NCBI RefSeq assembly: GCF_001424565.1
Contig: NZ_LMOL01000005.1
Span: 556,362-601,424, forward strand
DNA length: 45,063 bases
Reading direction: 5' to 3'
Source of the DNA: Arthrobacter sp. Leaf141
Lineage (GTDB): Bacteria > Actinomycetota > Actinomycetes > Actinomycetales > Micrococcaceae
The notes below the pieces were generated by a model. The model was not told the DNA's origin. It did not search any database and saw nothing but the letters and a program-made list of their open reading frames with translations. A program made the position numbers and the translations under genes. The number at the start of each line of letters is the position of its first letter. Position 1 is the stretch's first letter. Below are positions 17,961 to 26,465 of this stretch, in pieces.

Positions 17961-19673
17961 GTGAACGAGTCCATCGACATACGTGAAACAGGAAGCCGTA
18001 CCGGGCGCCCGCTCCTGGAGATCAAGGATCTGGCTATTACGTTTGCTACAAGCAATGGCGACGTCAACGCGGTCCGGAATGCCCACCTGACCATCATGCC
18101 CGGCGAGACGGTGGCTATCGTAGGTGAATCAGGCTCCGGAAAGTCCACCACTGCACTGGCTGCAATCGGGCTTCTGCCCGGAAACGGAAGGGTCTCCGCC
18201 GGACAGATCTTCTTTGACGGCGAAGACATTGCCCATGCCAGCGAGAAGCGCATGATTGAGCTTCGGGGCAACAGCATCGGTATGGTGCCGCAGGACCCGA
18301 TGTCCAACCTGAACCCGGTCTGGAGGATCGGTTACCAGGTTAAGGAGACGCTCAAGGCCAACGGGCTGCCCAGCGGTCCCGAGGACGTTGCAAAGGTCCT
18401 CACGGAGGCCGGGCTGCCCGACGCGGCCCGGCGTGCCAAGCAGTACCCGCATGAGTTCTCCGGAGGCATGCGCCAACGGGCGCTGATTGCCATCGGCCTG
18501 TCGTGCCAGCCGCGCCTGCTGATCGCCGATGAGCCCACATCCGCATTGGACGTGACGGTCCAGCGGCAGATCCTTGACCATCTGGACAAGATGACATCCG
18601 AACTGGGTACCGCGGTCCTGCTGATTACCCACGACCTCGGGCTCGCAGCTGAACGCGCTGACAAGGTAGTGGTCATGTACCGCGGGCAGGTTGTGGAGGC
18701 AGGGCCGTCGCTTGAGCTCCTGCGCAACCCGCAGCACCCCTACACAAAGCGGCTGGTCAATTCCGCTCCTTCGCTCGCCTCACGACGTATCCAGGTGGCG
18801 AAGGACCGGGGGCTCGAGTCCAGCGATTTGCTCACCAGCGACGACGTCGTGGTTGAAAAGTCCAAGCCGGCTGAGGTTCTCCAGATCGAAAACCTCAGCA
18901 AAGTGTTCAAGCTGCGCTCGGGGTTCGCCCGGTCAACCGACTTCACCGCGGTGGACGATGTTTCGTTCTCCATCAAACGGGGAACCACAACGGCGATCGT
19001 GGGGGAGTCGGGGTCCGGCAAGTCCACGGTGGCGCAGATGGTCCTGAACCTCCTCAAACCCACATCCGGCAGGATTGTTTTTGATGGTGTGGACACGTCG
19101 ACGCTGAACACCAAGGATATTTTCAAATTCCGCCGGCGTGTGCAGCCCATCTTCCAGGATCCCTACGGATCCCTGGACCCGATGTACAGCATCTTCCGCA
19201 CCATCGAGGAACCGCTGCGCGTCCATAAGATCGGCGATGCCGCAAGCCGGGAAAAGAAGGTCCGGGAGCTCCTGGATCAGGTGTCGCTGCCGCAGTCCAC
19301 CATGAAGCGCTACCCGAACGAGCTGTCGGGTGGGCAGCGCCAGCGTGTTGCCATTGCACGTGCACTGGCGCTCGACCCCGAGGTGATCATTTGCGACGAA
19401 GCCGTCTCGGCCCTGGACGTCCTGGTCCAGGCGCAGGTCCTGAACCTCCTGGCGGAACTGCAGTCCCGTCTCGGCCTGACCTATCTCTTCATTACCCACG
19501 ACCTTGCTGTGGTCCGCCAGATCGCGGATCACGTCTGCGTTATGGAGAAGGGAAAACTGGTGGAGACCGGAACGACGGACGACGTCTTCGATTCGCCGCA
19601 GAGGGACTACACCAAGGCCCTTCTCAACGCGATCCCCGGGGCTACCCTGATGCTTCCGCCTGAGGTCGCATAG
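17961..19673 (+). CDS. Fused double ATPase (DppD-DppF) of the peptide ABC transporter
   Basis: This 570-residue protein carries two complete ATPase domains. The first has Walker A GESGSGKSTTA, signature SGGMRQRALIA and Walker [13 protein letters not shown]. The second has GESGSGKSTVAQ, LSGGQRQRVAIA and VIICDEAVSALD, where Ala replaces the usual Pro after the catalytic Glu. Each ends with the oligopeptide/dipeptide C-terminal region (NPQHPYTKRLV and SPQRDYTKALL). It energises the two permeases as a single chain instead of separate DppD and DppF. The GTG at 17961 follows GAGAGGGG at good spacing. A strong terminator follows. Confidence 0.96.
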   Translation: MNESIDIRETGSRTGRPLLEIKDLAITFATSNGDVNAVRNAHLTIMPGETVAIVGESGSGKSTTALAAIGLLPGNGRVSAGQIFFDGEDIAHASEKRMIELRGNSIGMVPQDPMSNLNPVWRIGYQVKETLKANGLPSGPEDVAKVLTEAGLPDAARRAKQYPHEFSGGMRQRALIAIGLSCQPRLLIADEPTSALDVTVQRQILDHLDKMTSELGTAVLLITHDLGLAAERADKVVVMYRGQVVEAGPSLELLRNPQHPYTKRLVNSAPSLASRRIQVAKDRGLESSDLLTSDDVVVEKSKPAEVLQIENLSKVFKLRSGFARSTDFTAVDDVSFSIKRGTTTAIVGESGSGKSTVAQMVLNLLKPTSGRIVFDGVDTSTLNTKDIFKFRRRVQPIFQDPYGSLDPMYSIFRTIEEPLRVHKIGDAASREKKVRELLDQVSLPQSTMKRYPNELSGGQRQRVAIARALALDPEVIICDEAVSALDVLVQAQVLNLLAELQSRLGLTYLFITHDLAVVRQIADHVCVMEKGKLVETGTTDDVFDSPQRDYTKALLNAIPGATLMLPPEVA

Positions 19674-19690
19674 TCGTACCGTTCCACAAA

Positions 19691-19731
19691 ACAGGAGCCG
19701 AAGTCCGCAAGGACTTCGGCTCCTGTCTTTT
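19691..19731. terminator. Terminator between the peptide transporter and the SGNH lipoprotein
   Basis: A perfect 16-bp stem (19691-19706 with 19711-19726) and a GCAA loop are followed by CTTTTC on the plus strand. On the minus strand the trailing bases read TTTGTGG, so it may serve both convergent genes. Confidence 0.92.
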
Positions 19732-19759
19732 CATCAGCAGGACGTAAAGGGTCCGGTCC

Positions 19760-20662
19760 TCAATCCTGGTTGGATCCCACCGGAGCCAGGCTGCCCTGGG
19801 CCATCAGCCGGTCGGGGTCGACAGTGGTTTTCCGTTCCAGGTTGAGCTCCCGCAGCTTGCCGTCCAGGACCTTACCCAGGGTCTTCCGGCCAGCCGGATT
19901 CATGTGCACGGCGTCGGCAAGGTCCTTGGTGGCGCCGTATTTGGTCAGCCAGTCGCCGGCTGAGATAAACGGCAGGCCATGCGCGGCTGCCACTGATCCC
20001 AGCAGGGTGTCCACTTCGGTGCGGCGGCCGCCACCGTTCGCCGCGCCCTTGGCCAGGGTGCCGATAAGCACAATCCGGGTGCCCAGGTAGCGGGTCTTCA
20101 GTTCGGCGATGAGGCGGTCCGCGTTCGCGGAGATCTGGCTGTTGCTGGCCCCGGTGCCGGCGTCGTTGCCACCACCCTGGATGACGATCATTGCCGGCGT
20201 GCCCGAAGGCAGCAGCCAGTTGCCGTTCAGCAGCGCGTCGATGTAGTTTCCAACGCCACCATTGGCGGCGACGTAGCCCGTGCCGCCGAGTCCGCAAAAG
20301 TAGACGCTATAGCCGGCCGAGGCGAGGCCCAGGCGGGGCCAGCCGTCCTGCGGGGCGGACTGGGAGTCGCCAATCAGCAGCACGGTTTTGCTGATGTCCG
20401 GAACCACCACTTCAAGCCGGCCGTTGGCAGGGTTCCTTACCTGGGTACCCGCGGGCAGCGCCTTGGTGTTCGCTCCGGCGGCCTGCGGCTGGGAGGCGCC
20501 GGCAGGTTGCGGCGATGGCGCGGGTGCCTGGGTTGCCGAAGGTGCGGCAGCGGGCGGCGGAACATTGGGGGCACCGCAACCGGCGATCAGGACCATGCCG
20601 GAGAGCGCCAAAGTGACGGCTGCGGAAGCGCGTCCGCGGGTCCGGGATAAAACAGTTCGCAT
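19760..20662 (-). CDS. SGNH/GDSL-hydrolase lipoprotein
   Basis: This 300-residue exported lipoprotein has its signal peptide ending at LIAGC (C29), followed by a Pro/Ala/Gln-rich spacer (about 31-70). The hydrolase core has the nucleophile S100 in LLIGDSQS, GLGGTGY for block II, N166 in IQGGGND for block III, and D250/H253 in DLADAVHMNP for the catalytic triad. Substrates of this family are esters such as O-acetyl groups on envelope polysaccharides. The substrate here is unknown. The ATG at 20662 has GGAG 7 bases upstream. The upstream ATG at 20683 lacks a ribosome site. Confidence 0.9.
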   Translation of the reverse strand: MRTVLSRTRGRASAAVTLALSGMVLIAGCGAPNVPPPAAAPSATQAPAPSPQPAGASQPQAAGANTKALPAGTQVRNPANGRLEVVVPDISKTVLLIGDSQSAPQDGWPRLGLASAGYSVYFCGLGGTGYVAANGGVGNYIDALLNGNWLLPSGTPAMIVIQGGGNDAGTGASNSQISANADRLIAELKTRYLGTRIVLIGTLAKGAANGGGRRTEVDTLLGSVAAAHGLPFISAGDWLTKYGATKDLADAVHMNPAGRKTLGKVLDGKLRELNLERKTTVDPDRLMAQGSLAPVGSNQD

Positions 20663-20947
20663 CGGGTGTCTCCGGGCTCGCATTAGGTGTCAGAGCAATC
20701 ATGTGGCATGGAGCGCGGTTTCGCCAGCCATGGTGACCCAAAGTTCCGGTGTGGCGTGCCATGGGTTGTCGGCCGCCGGGCCGGGGGCTTCCGGCTGGCC
20801 GGGCGGGCGCCGTCCGTTTTTAGGCCAATAAATGCCGCAGGGGGTAAACTTGTGGTAGGCGCCCTGTGCTAAGGGCCGGATCCTTCGTGCGTTCCAGTTG
20901 GAAATGTCGCGATACAACAGCTGACCCACTGAATCGAGTCATTACGC
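20663..20947. other. Divergent intergenic region before typA
   Basis: These 285 bases contain no gene. They hold a GC-rich stretch, an intrinsic-terminator-like hairpin at 20801-20821 and a -10-like TAAACT at 20845-20850 that would give typA a leader of about 90 bases. No clear ribosome site precedes the typA ATG. Confidence 0.45.
20801..20821 (+). terminator. Orphan terminator-like hairpin upstream of typA
   Basis: GGGCGG (20801-20806) pairs with CCGTCC (20810-20815, one G-T pair) around a 3-base loop, followed by G and TTTTT. No plus-strand gene lies directly upstream, since the preceding gene is on the other strand and the peptide operon ends over 1 kb away with its own terminator. Confidence 0.4.
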
Positions 20948-22876
20948 ATGTCTGAAACCACCACCAACACCGCGCTGAACACTGCTTCCCGCAGTGACCT
21001 GCGCAACGTCGCGATCGTGGCCCACGTTGACCACGGCAAGACCACTCTGGTCGACGCCATGCTCAAGCAGACCAACTCCTTTGCCGAGCACAACCACCTC
21101 GAAGACCGCGTGATGGACTCCGGTGACCTGGAACGCGAAAAAGGCATCACCATCCTGGCCAAGAACACCACGGTGGCCTACAACGGACCGTCCTCCAACG
21201 GTGAGACCATCACCATCAACGTCATCGACACCCCCGGCCACGCCGACTTCGGCGGCGAGGTGGAGCGCGGCCTGTCCATGGTGGACGGCGTGGTACTCCT
21301 CGTTGACGCATCCGAGGGCCCGCTGCCCCAGACCCGCTTCGTGCTGCGCAAGGCCCTGGCCGCGCACCTGCCGGTCATCCTCCTCGTCAACAAAACGGAC
21401 CGCCCCGACTCCCGCATCGACGAAGTTGTCCACGAGTCCATGGACCTCCTGCTGGGCCTGGCCTCCGACCTCGCCGACGAAGTTCCGGACCTGGACCTGG
21501 ACAAGATCCTTGAAGTTCCGGTTGTCTACGCAGCCGCTAAGGTAGGCCGTGCCTCCCTGGTGCAGCCGGCGGACGGCTCCGCTCCGGACAATGAGGACCT
21601 TGAGCCGCTGTTCAAGACCATCATCGAGCACATCCCCGCGCCGACGTACAACCCGAACGGCGTACTCCAGGCACACGTCACCAACCTGGACGCCTCACCG
21701 TTCCTGGGCCGTCTTGCACTGCTTCGCATCTACAACGGCACCCTGCGCAAGGGGCAGACCGTCGCCTGGGCCCGCGCCAACGGCGAGCTCAAGAACGTCA
21801 AGATCACCGAACTGCTGGCCACCAAGGCACTGGACCGCGTTCCGGCCGATTCTGCGGGACCGGGCGAAATCGTTGCTGTCGCCGGCATCGAGGAAATCAC
21901 CATTGGTGAGACCCTCACCGACGTCGACAACCCGCAGCCGTTGCCGCTGATCACGGTTGACCCGCCGGCAATCTCCATGACCATCGGTATCAACACATCC
22001 CCGATCGCCGGTAAGGTCAAGGGCCACAAGGTCACCGCACGCCAGGTCAAGGATCGTCTTGACAAGGAACTGATCGGTAACGTTTCTTTGAACGTTCTCC
22101 CCACCGAGCGTCCCGACGCTTGGGAAGTTCAGGGCCGTGGCGAATTGGCTCTGTCCATCTTGGTTGAGCAGATGCGCCGTGAAGGCTTCGAGCTGACCGT
22201 GGGCAAGCCGCAGGTTGTCACCAAGACCATCGACGGCAAGATCCACGAGCCGATGGAACACATGACCATCGACGTGCCGGAAGAGTACCTCGGCGCCGTA
22301 ACCCAGCTCATGGCCTCCCGCAAGGGCCGCATGACCAACATGGCCAACCACGGTACCGGCTGGTGCCGCATGGAGTTCATCGTTCCGGCCCGTGGCTTGA
22401 TCGGTTTCCGCACGCGCTTTTTGACCGACACCCGCGGTGCCGGTATCGCTTCCTCGCTGGCCGAGGGCTACGAGCCGTGGGCCGGCCCCATCGAGTACCG
22501 CACCAACGGTTCGATCGTGGCTGACCGCTCAGGTGTTGTCACCCCGTTCGCGATAATCAAGCTCCAGGAACGTATGAGCTTCTTCGTTCAGCCCACCTCC
22601 GAGGTTTACGAGGGCATGATCGTTGGCGAGAACTCCCGCGCTGATGACATGGACGTAAACATCACTCGTGAGAAGCAGCTCACCAACATGCGTGCAGCTT
22701 CCTCGGACACCTTCGAGAACATGACGCCGCCGAAGGTTTTGACCCTCGAAGAGTCCCTTGAGTTCGCCCGCGAAGACGAGTGTGTCGAAGTGACGCCCGA
22801 GTCCATCCGCATCCGTAAGGTGATCTTGGACGCCAGCGACCGCTCCAAGGCCAACCGCGCCCGCGCCAAGGTCTAA
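20948..22876 (+). CDS. typA: Translational GTPase TypA/BipA
   Basis: This 642-residue ribosome-binding GTPase is involved in 50S assembly and stress adaptation. G1 is AHVDHGKTT (25-33), G2 is in [14 protein letters not shown]3 is [14 protein letters not shown] and G4 is NKTDRPD. EF-G-like domains and the TypA-specific C-terminal domain follow, including [20 protein letters not shown] and [11 protein letters not shown]. Length is at the long end of normal because of an Arg/Lys-rich tail. The ATG at 20948 is followed by a Thr-rich 15-residue lead-in. Confidence 0.97.
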   Translation: MSETTTNTALNTASRSDLRNVAIVAHVDHGKTTLVDAMLKQTNSFAEHNHLEDRVMDSGDLEREKGITILAKNTTVAYNGPSSNGETITINVIDTPGHADFGGEVERGLSMVDGVVLLVDASEGPLPQTRFVLRKALAAHLPVILLVNKTDRPDSRIDEVVHESMDLLLGLASDLADEVPDLDLDKILEVPVVYAAAKVGRASLVQPADGSAPDNEDLEPLFKTIIEHIPAPTYNPNGVLQAHVTNLDASPFLGRLALLRIYNGTLRKGQTVAWARANGELKNVKITELLATKALDRVPADSAGPGEIVAVAGIEEITIGETLTDVDNPQPLPLITVDPPAISMTIGINTSPIAGKVKGHKVTARQVKDRLDKELIGNVSLNVLPTERPDAWEVQGRGELALSILVEQMRREGFELTVGKPQVVTKTIDGKIHEPMEHMTIDVPEEYLGAVTQLMASRKGRMTNMANHGTGWCRMEFIVPARGLIGFRTRFLTDTRGAGIASSLAEGYEPWAGPIEYRTNGSIVADRSGVVTPFAIIKLQERMSFFVQPTSEVYEGMIVGENSRADDMDVNITREKQLTNMRAASSDTFENMTPPKVLTLEESLEFAREDECVEVTPESIRIRKVILDASDRSKANRARAKV

Positions 22877-22892
22877 CAAACCCGCAGCACCA

Positions 22893-22931
22893 ACGAATGC
22901 CACCGGCGCCATGCCGGTGGCATTCGTCGTT
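22893..22931 (+). terminator. Terminator of typA
   Basis: A 14-bp perfect stem (CGAATGCCACCGGC with GCCGGTGGCATTCG) has a 5-base loop and is followed by TCGTTTC, 17 bases after the typA stop. Confidence 0.88.
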
Positions 22932-23001
22932 TCGGGACGCATGCGCGCACCGAACCCGCCGGCCAGGCCGCAGGAACCGTCCGTGCGTAGTGAACCCGGC
23001 G

Positions 23002-23241
23002 TCAGCTGCGCGGGCGGCGCCGCGGCGGTGCCGGGGGAACGGACTTTGCCGCCACCACGGCGCCCAGGGGGATCACGACGGCGGCCTGCCGGGTCTGGAC
23101 GGTGACGGAACCGGCGTCGCACGCCACCAGGTCGCCCAAGGCGTCCGTGAAGCCTTCAGGGATGCGGTAGCGGACCACAACCCGCGTTCCGGTCTTGGCA
23201 GCGGCAAGGAATCCGGCGGGGGTCGGGGCAGGCAGGCTCAC
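23002..23241 (-). CDS. Small stand-alone SH3-like domain protein (N-terminal part of Rv0428c-type acetyltransferases)
   Basis: This 79-residue protein has a central segment TGTRVVVRYRIPEG, DALGDLVAC and VTVQTRQAAVVIPLGAVVAAKSVPPAP that reads like the small beta-barrel that precedes the GNAT domain in Rv0428c-type acetyltransferases. No acetyltransferase domain follows, and the chain ends in PRRRPRS. Function is unknown. The domain might bind RNA or a partner enzyme. The GTG at 23241 has TAGTAT 6 bases before it, supporting a leaderless start. It converges on the typA terminator. Confidence 0.8.
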   Translation of the reverse strand: MSLPAPTPAGFLAAAKTGTRVVVRYRIPEGFTDALGDLVACDAGSVTVQTRQAAVVIPLGAVVAAKSVPPAPPRRRPRS

Positions 23242-23247
23242 CTGAAC

Positions 23248-23253
23248 ATACTA
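23248..23253 (-). promoter_or_regulatory. Leaderless-type -10 (TAGTAT) of the SH3-like gene
   Basis: On the minus strand, TAGTAT lies exactly 6 bases before the GTG at 23241. There is no ribosome site. Confidence 0.6.
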
Positions 23254-23304
23254 AACGGCTTCACACAAGCGCCCCGGCTAGGTTCGCGGTAACGGGCAGG
23301 GGGA

Positions 23305-23313
23305 TAATAGGCT
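23305..23313 (+). promoter_or_regulatory. Candidate -10 region of fdxA-dapC
   Basis: The overlapping hexamers TAATAG and TAGGCT sit about 80 bases before the fdxA GTG. Either would give a leader of roughly 70 bases. It is divergent from the SH3-like gene promoter. Confidence 0.35.
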
Positions 23314-23391
23314 ACAGAGTCAGGGTCCGGCCAGAGTTGCCGGATGCAAGAGCCGGCGGGACGCCGGAACCAACGTGGAGAGGCCAGGGAC

Positions 23392-23718
23392 GTGACGTAC
23401 GTAATCGCGCAGCCGTGTGTAGATGTCAAAGACAAGGCATGTATTGAGGAGTGCCCCGTCGACTGCATTTACGAGGGTGAGCGTTCGCTGTACATCCATC
23501 CGGACGAATGCGTGGACTGCGGTGCCTGCGAGCCCGTTTGCCCCGTTGAGGCCATCTACTACGAGGATGACACCCCGGATGAGTGGGCCGACTACTACAA
23601 GGCCAACGTCGAGTTCTTCGACGACCTTGGTTCCCCGGGCGGTGCCGCGAAGGTTGGCAACACCGGCAAGGACCACCCCATGATCGCTGCGCTGCCGCCG
23701 CAGAACCAAGACCACTGA
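23392..23718 (+). CDS. fdxA: Seven-iron ferredoxin (3Fe-4S/4Fe-4S)
   Basis: This 108-residue FdxA-type ferredoxin is a cytosolic low-potential electron carrier. By alignment to Azotobacter FdI, C9, C17 and C50 would bind the 3Fe-4S cluster, and C21, C40, C43 and C46 the 4Fe-4S cluster, with C25 as the extra free cysteine. Motifs are ACIEECPVDCIYEG and CVDCGACEPVCPVEAIYYEDD, seen in part. The GTG at 23392 gives the standard MTYVIAQPC start. It is 13 bases upstream of dapC and probably co-transcribed. Confidence 0.96.
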   Translation: MTYVIAQPCVDVKDKACIEECPVDCIYEGERSLYIHPDECVDCGACEPVCPVEAIYYEDDTPDEWADYYKANVEFFDDLGSPGGAAKVGNTGKDHPMIAALPPQNQDH

Positions 23719-23731
23719 CCCCGGCGCACCC

Positions 23732-24892
23732 GTGAGCCCTGCAGTGAACACCTTTGGCCTTGCCCTGCCCGACTACCCGTGGGAGGCCATGGCGCCGTAC
23801 CTGGCCAAGGCCTCGGAACACCCCGGCGGAGCCGTCAACCTCTCCATCGGCACCCCTGTGGATCCCACCCCGGCGCTGGTGCAGGACGCGCTGTCAGCTG
23901 CCGCCAACGCCCCGGGGTATCCCACCGTGCACGGCACGTTGGCTCTCCGCGAGGCCATCGCAGGGTGGTTCGAACGCCGCCGCGGCGTAGCGGGACTTGA
24001 TCCCCGCGACGTGATGCCCACGGTGGGCTCGAAGGAACTGGTGGCGTGGCTGCCGCTGCTGTTGGGCCTGAAGCCCGGTGACGTCGTCGTCCGTCCCAAG
24101 GTTGCCTACCCGACCTACGATATTGGCGCCACCCTGGCCGGCGTCACCTCAGTTGCTACGGACAGCCTGGATGAGCTGGACGCCGCCACCCGGGCCCGTG
24201 TGCGCCTGATCTGGGTCAACTCACCCGGCAACCCCACCGGCAGTGTCCGGGACGCGGAATCGCTGCGCTCACTGGTGGCCCAGGCCCGTGACATCGGAGC
24301 CGTGGTGGCTTCGGACGAATGCTATGCGGAACTTGGCTGGGGCGAATGGGACGTCCAGCGCGGCGGAAACCCTGTGCCCAGCATCCTGGACCCCCGCGTT
24401 TCCGGTGGCTCCCATGACGGCCTGCTGGCCGTCTACTCCCTGAGCAAGCAGTCCAACCTGGCCGGCTACCGCGCCGCGTTTGTTGCCGGTGATCCGGCGC
24501 TGATGGCCAACCTGGTCAACAGCCGCAAGCACGCAGGCATGATCGTGCCGTACCCGGTGCAGGAAGCCATGCGGGTGGCGGTGGGCGATGACGCGCACGT
24601 TGAAGCGCAAAAAGACCTGTACCGCGGCCGCCGCGAACGGCTGGTTCCGGCCCTGCGCGGATTCGGGTTGGACATCAGGAATTCCGATGCCGGCCTGTAC
24701 CTTTGGTCGACAGCGGGGGAGGACACCTGGACCACGGTGGCACGCCTTGCCGGGCTTGGCATTGTGGTGGGGCCGGGCGTTTTCTACGGTGAAGCCGGCA
24801 ACGGTTTTGTCCGGGTGGCGCTGACGGGAACCGACGAACGGATCGACGCCGCAGTATCCCGCCTGACCGCGCAGCCGGCAACGGGGCTGTAA
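23732..24892 (+). CDS. dapC: Succinyldiaminopimelate transaminase (DapC)
   Basis: This 386-residue fold-type I PLP aminotransferase matches actinobacterial DapC, which converts N-succinyl-2-amino-6-ketopimelate to N-succinyl-LL-diaminopimelate in lysine/diaminopimelate synthesis. Features are LALPDYPWEAMAPY, NSPGNPTG, a SDECYAELGW block and the PLP lysine in VYSLSKQSNLAGYR. The downstream part of the window carries dapD and dapE of the same branch. GTG at 23732 or 23744 could start it. The first gives MSPAVNTFG. Its place behind a ferredoxin gene is the usual actinobacterial order. Confidence 0.93.
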   Translation: MSPAVNTFGLALPDYPWEAMAPYLAKASEHPGGAVNLSIGTPVDPTPALVQDALSAAANAPGYPTVHGTLALREAIAGWFERRRGVAGLDPRDVMPTVGSKELVAWLPLLLGLKPGDVVVRPKVAYPTYDIGATLAGVTSVATDSLDELDAATRARVRLIWVNSPGNPTGSVRDAESLRSLVAQARDIGAVVASDECYAELGWGEWDVQRGGNPVPSILDPRVSGGSHDGLLAVYSLSKQSNLAGYRAAFVAGDPALMANLVNSRKHAGMIVPYPVQEAMRVAVGDDAHVEAQKDLYRGRRERLVPALRGFGLDIRNSDAGLYLWSTAGEDTWTTVARLAGLGIVVGPGVFYGEAGNGFVRVALTGTDERIDAAVSRLTAQPATGL

Positions 24893-25119
24893 CAATAGAG
24901 TGACTCGCGCCACATAGCGGCCGTTTCGGGGCCTCCTGGGCTGTCTCGGATTAGTGACACCCGCCAAGGAGCGGTATTTTTTAAGTGACTATCAATGGTG
25001 GCTTTCTACAAGAAGGCAGCCCGGGTGTTGGAACCTGTCTACTCAGGATCAGTGCGCGGCTCACCTGATGTTGGATCAAGCTTTCGACAGAGGCCCAGAA
25101 GCCTCATGAAGGGGACTCC
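24893..25119 (+). promoter_or_regulatory. gltA upstream region
   Basis: These 227 bases hold no gene. CCGC (24961-24964) and GCGG (24971-24974) followed by TATTTTTT is a short terminator-like element that may end the fdxA-dapC transcript. AGTGAC occurs three times as direct repeats (24899, 24953, 24984), spaced 54 and 31 bases apart. No convincing -10/-35 pair is visible. A GAAGGGG ribosome site precedes the gltA ATG. Confidence 0.4.
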
Positions 25120-26406
25120 ATGACTGAGACCAACAACGCCGCCACCTTGCACCACGCCGGTGGCGAGCTGAAGCTCCCGCGCATCCAGGTTGTTGAAGGG
25201 AACGAAGGATACGACGTTTCCAAGCTGCTGAAGCAGACGGGCGCAGTCACCTTTGACCCCGGCTTCATGAACACCGCAGCAACCACTTCCGCCATCACGT
25301 ACATCGACGGCGATGCCGGCATTCTGCGCTACCGCGGATACCCGATCGAGCAGCTGGCGCAGCACTCCAGCTTCCTCGAAGTGTCCTACCTGCTGATCTA
25401 CGGGAACCTGCCCACCCCCACCGAGCTCGAAGAGTTCGACCAGAAGATCCGCCACCACACGCTGCTGCACGAGGAGCTGAAGGGCTTCTTCAGCGGCTTC
25501 CCGCGGGACGCGCACCCGATGCCCGTGCTGTCCTCAGCGGTGTCGGCGCTGTCCACGTTCTACCAGGACTCGCTGGACCCCAAAAACGCCGAGCAGGTGG
25601 AGGTCTCCACCATCCGCCTGATGGCAAAGCTTCCGGTCATCGCCGCGTACGCACACAAAAAGTCCATCGGCCAGCCCATGCTGTACCCGGACAACTCCCA
25701 CAACCTCGTGGAGAACTTCCTCCGGCTGAGCTTCGGCCTGCCGGCCGAGCAGTACGAGATGGACCCGGTCATCGTCAAGGCCCTGGACCTGCTCCTGATC
25801 CTGCACGCGGACCACGAACAGAACTGCTCCACGTCCACCGTGCGCCTGGTGGGTTCCTCGGACGCCAACCTCTTCGCTTCCGTCTCGGCAGGCATCCACG
25901 CCCTGTCCGGCCCCGCCCACGGCGGTGCCAACGAGGCCGTCCTGAAAATGCTCCGCCAGATCCAGGCCGACGGCACCAAGCCCGAGGACTACATGGAGAA
26001 GGTCAAGAACAAGGAAGACGGCGTCCGGCTTATGGGCTTCGGCCACCGGGTGTACAAGAACTACGACCCCCGCGCCAAGATCGTCAAAAACACCGCACAC
26101 GAGATCCTCTCCAAGCTCGGCGGCAACGACGAGATGCTGGAGATCGCGCTCCGCCTGGAGGAGAAGGCGCTCAACGATGACTACTTCATCCAGCGCAAGC
26201 TCTACCCCAACGTGGACTTCTACACCGGCCTGATCTACAAGGCCATGGGCTTCCCGGAGAAGATGTTCACGGTGCTCTTCGCCATCGGCCGCCTGCCGGG
26301 TTGGATTGCCCAGTGGCGCGAGATGACGCAGGACCCGCAAACAAAGATCGGCCGCCCCCGCCAGCTGTACATCGGCGAACCGGCCCGGGACTACCCCGCA
26401 CGCTAG
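25120..26406 (+). CDS. gltA: Type II citrate synthase
   Basis: This 428-residue citrate synthase condenses oxaloacetate with acetyl-CoA at the entry of the TCA cycle. Catalytic residues are H267 in GPAHGGANEAV, H309 in GFGHRVYKNYDPRAK and D366 in PNVDFYTGL. The N-terminal region has the long lead-in typical of hexameric, NADH-regulated type II enzymes, and TYIDGDAGILRYRGYPIEQL, seen in part. The ATG at 25120 has GAAGGGG upstream. It ends in a very strong hairpin facing galE. Confidence 0.97.
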   Translation: MTETNNAATLHHAGGELKLPRIQVVEGNEGYDVSKLLKQTGAVTFDPGFMNTAATTSAITYIDGDAGILRYRGYPIEQLAQHSSFLEVSYLLIYGNLPTPTELEEFDQKIRHHTLLHEELKGFFSGFPRDAHPMPVLSSAVSALSTFYQDSLDPKNAEQVEVSTIRLMAKLPVIAAYAHKKSIGQPMLYPDNSHNLVENFLRLSFGLPAEQYEMDPVIVKALDLLLILHADHEQNCSTSTVRLVGSSDANLFASVSAGIHALSGPAHGGANEAVLKMLRQIQADGTKPEDYMEKVKNKEDGVRLMGFGHRVYKNYDPRAKIVKNTAHEILSKLGGNDEMLEIALRLEEKALNDDYFIQRKLYPNVDFYTGLIYKAMGFPEKMFTVLFAIGRLPGWIAQWREMTQDPQTKIGRPRQLYIGEPARDYPAR

Positions 26407-26421
26407 TCCCCATACGTACGA

Positions 26422-26458
26422 CGCCGGCCGCCCACCTCCTGGAGGTGGGCGGCCGGCG
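26422..26458. terminator. Very stable hairpin between convergent gltA and galE
   Basis: An 18-base perfect inverted repeat (26422-26439 with 26441-26458) is separated by a single base. Neither strand carries a strong T-run, but its position between two convergent genes suggests a bidirectional transcription block. Confidence 0.8.
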
Positions 26459-26465
26459 GCGTTAA

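Noticed and set aside
24893..25119. Three AGTGAC repeats as a Crp/GlxR site before gltA.
   Set aside because: They are direct repeats at irregular spacing. No TGTGA-N6-TCACA type palindrome is present.
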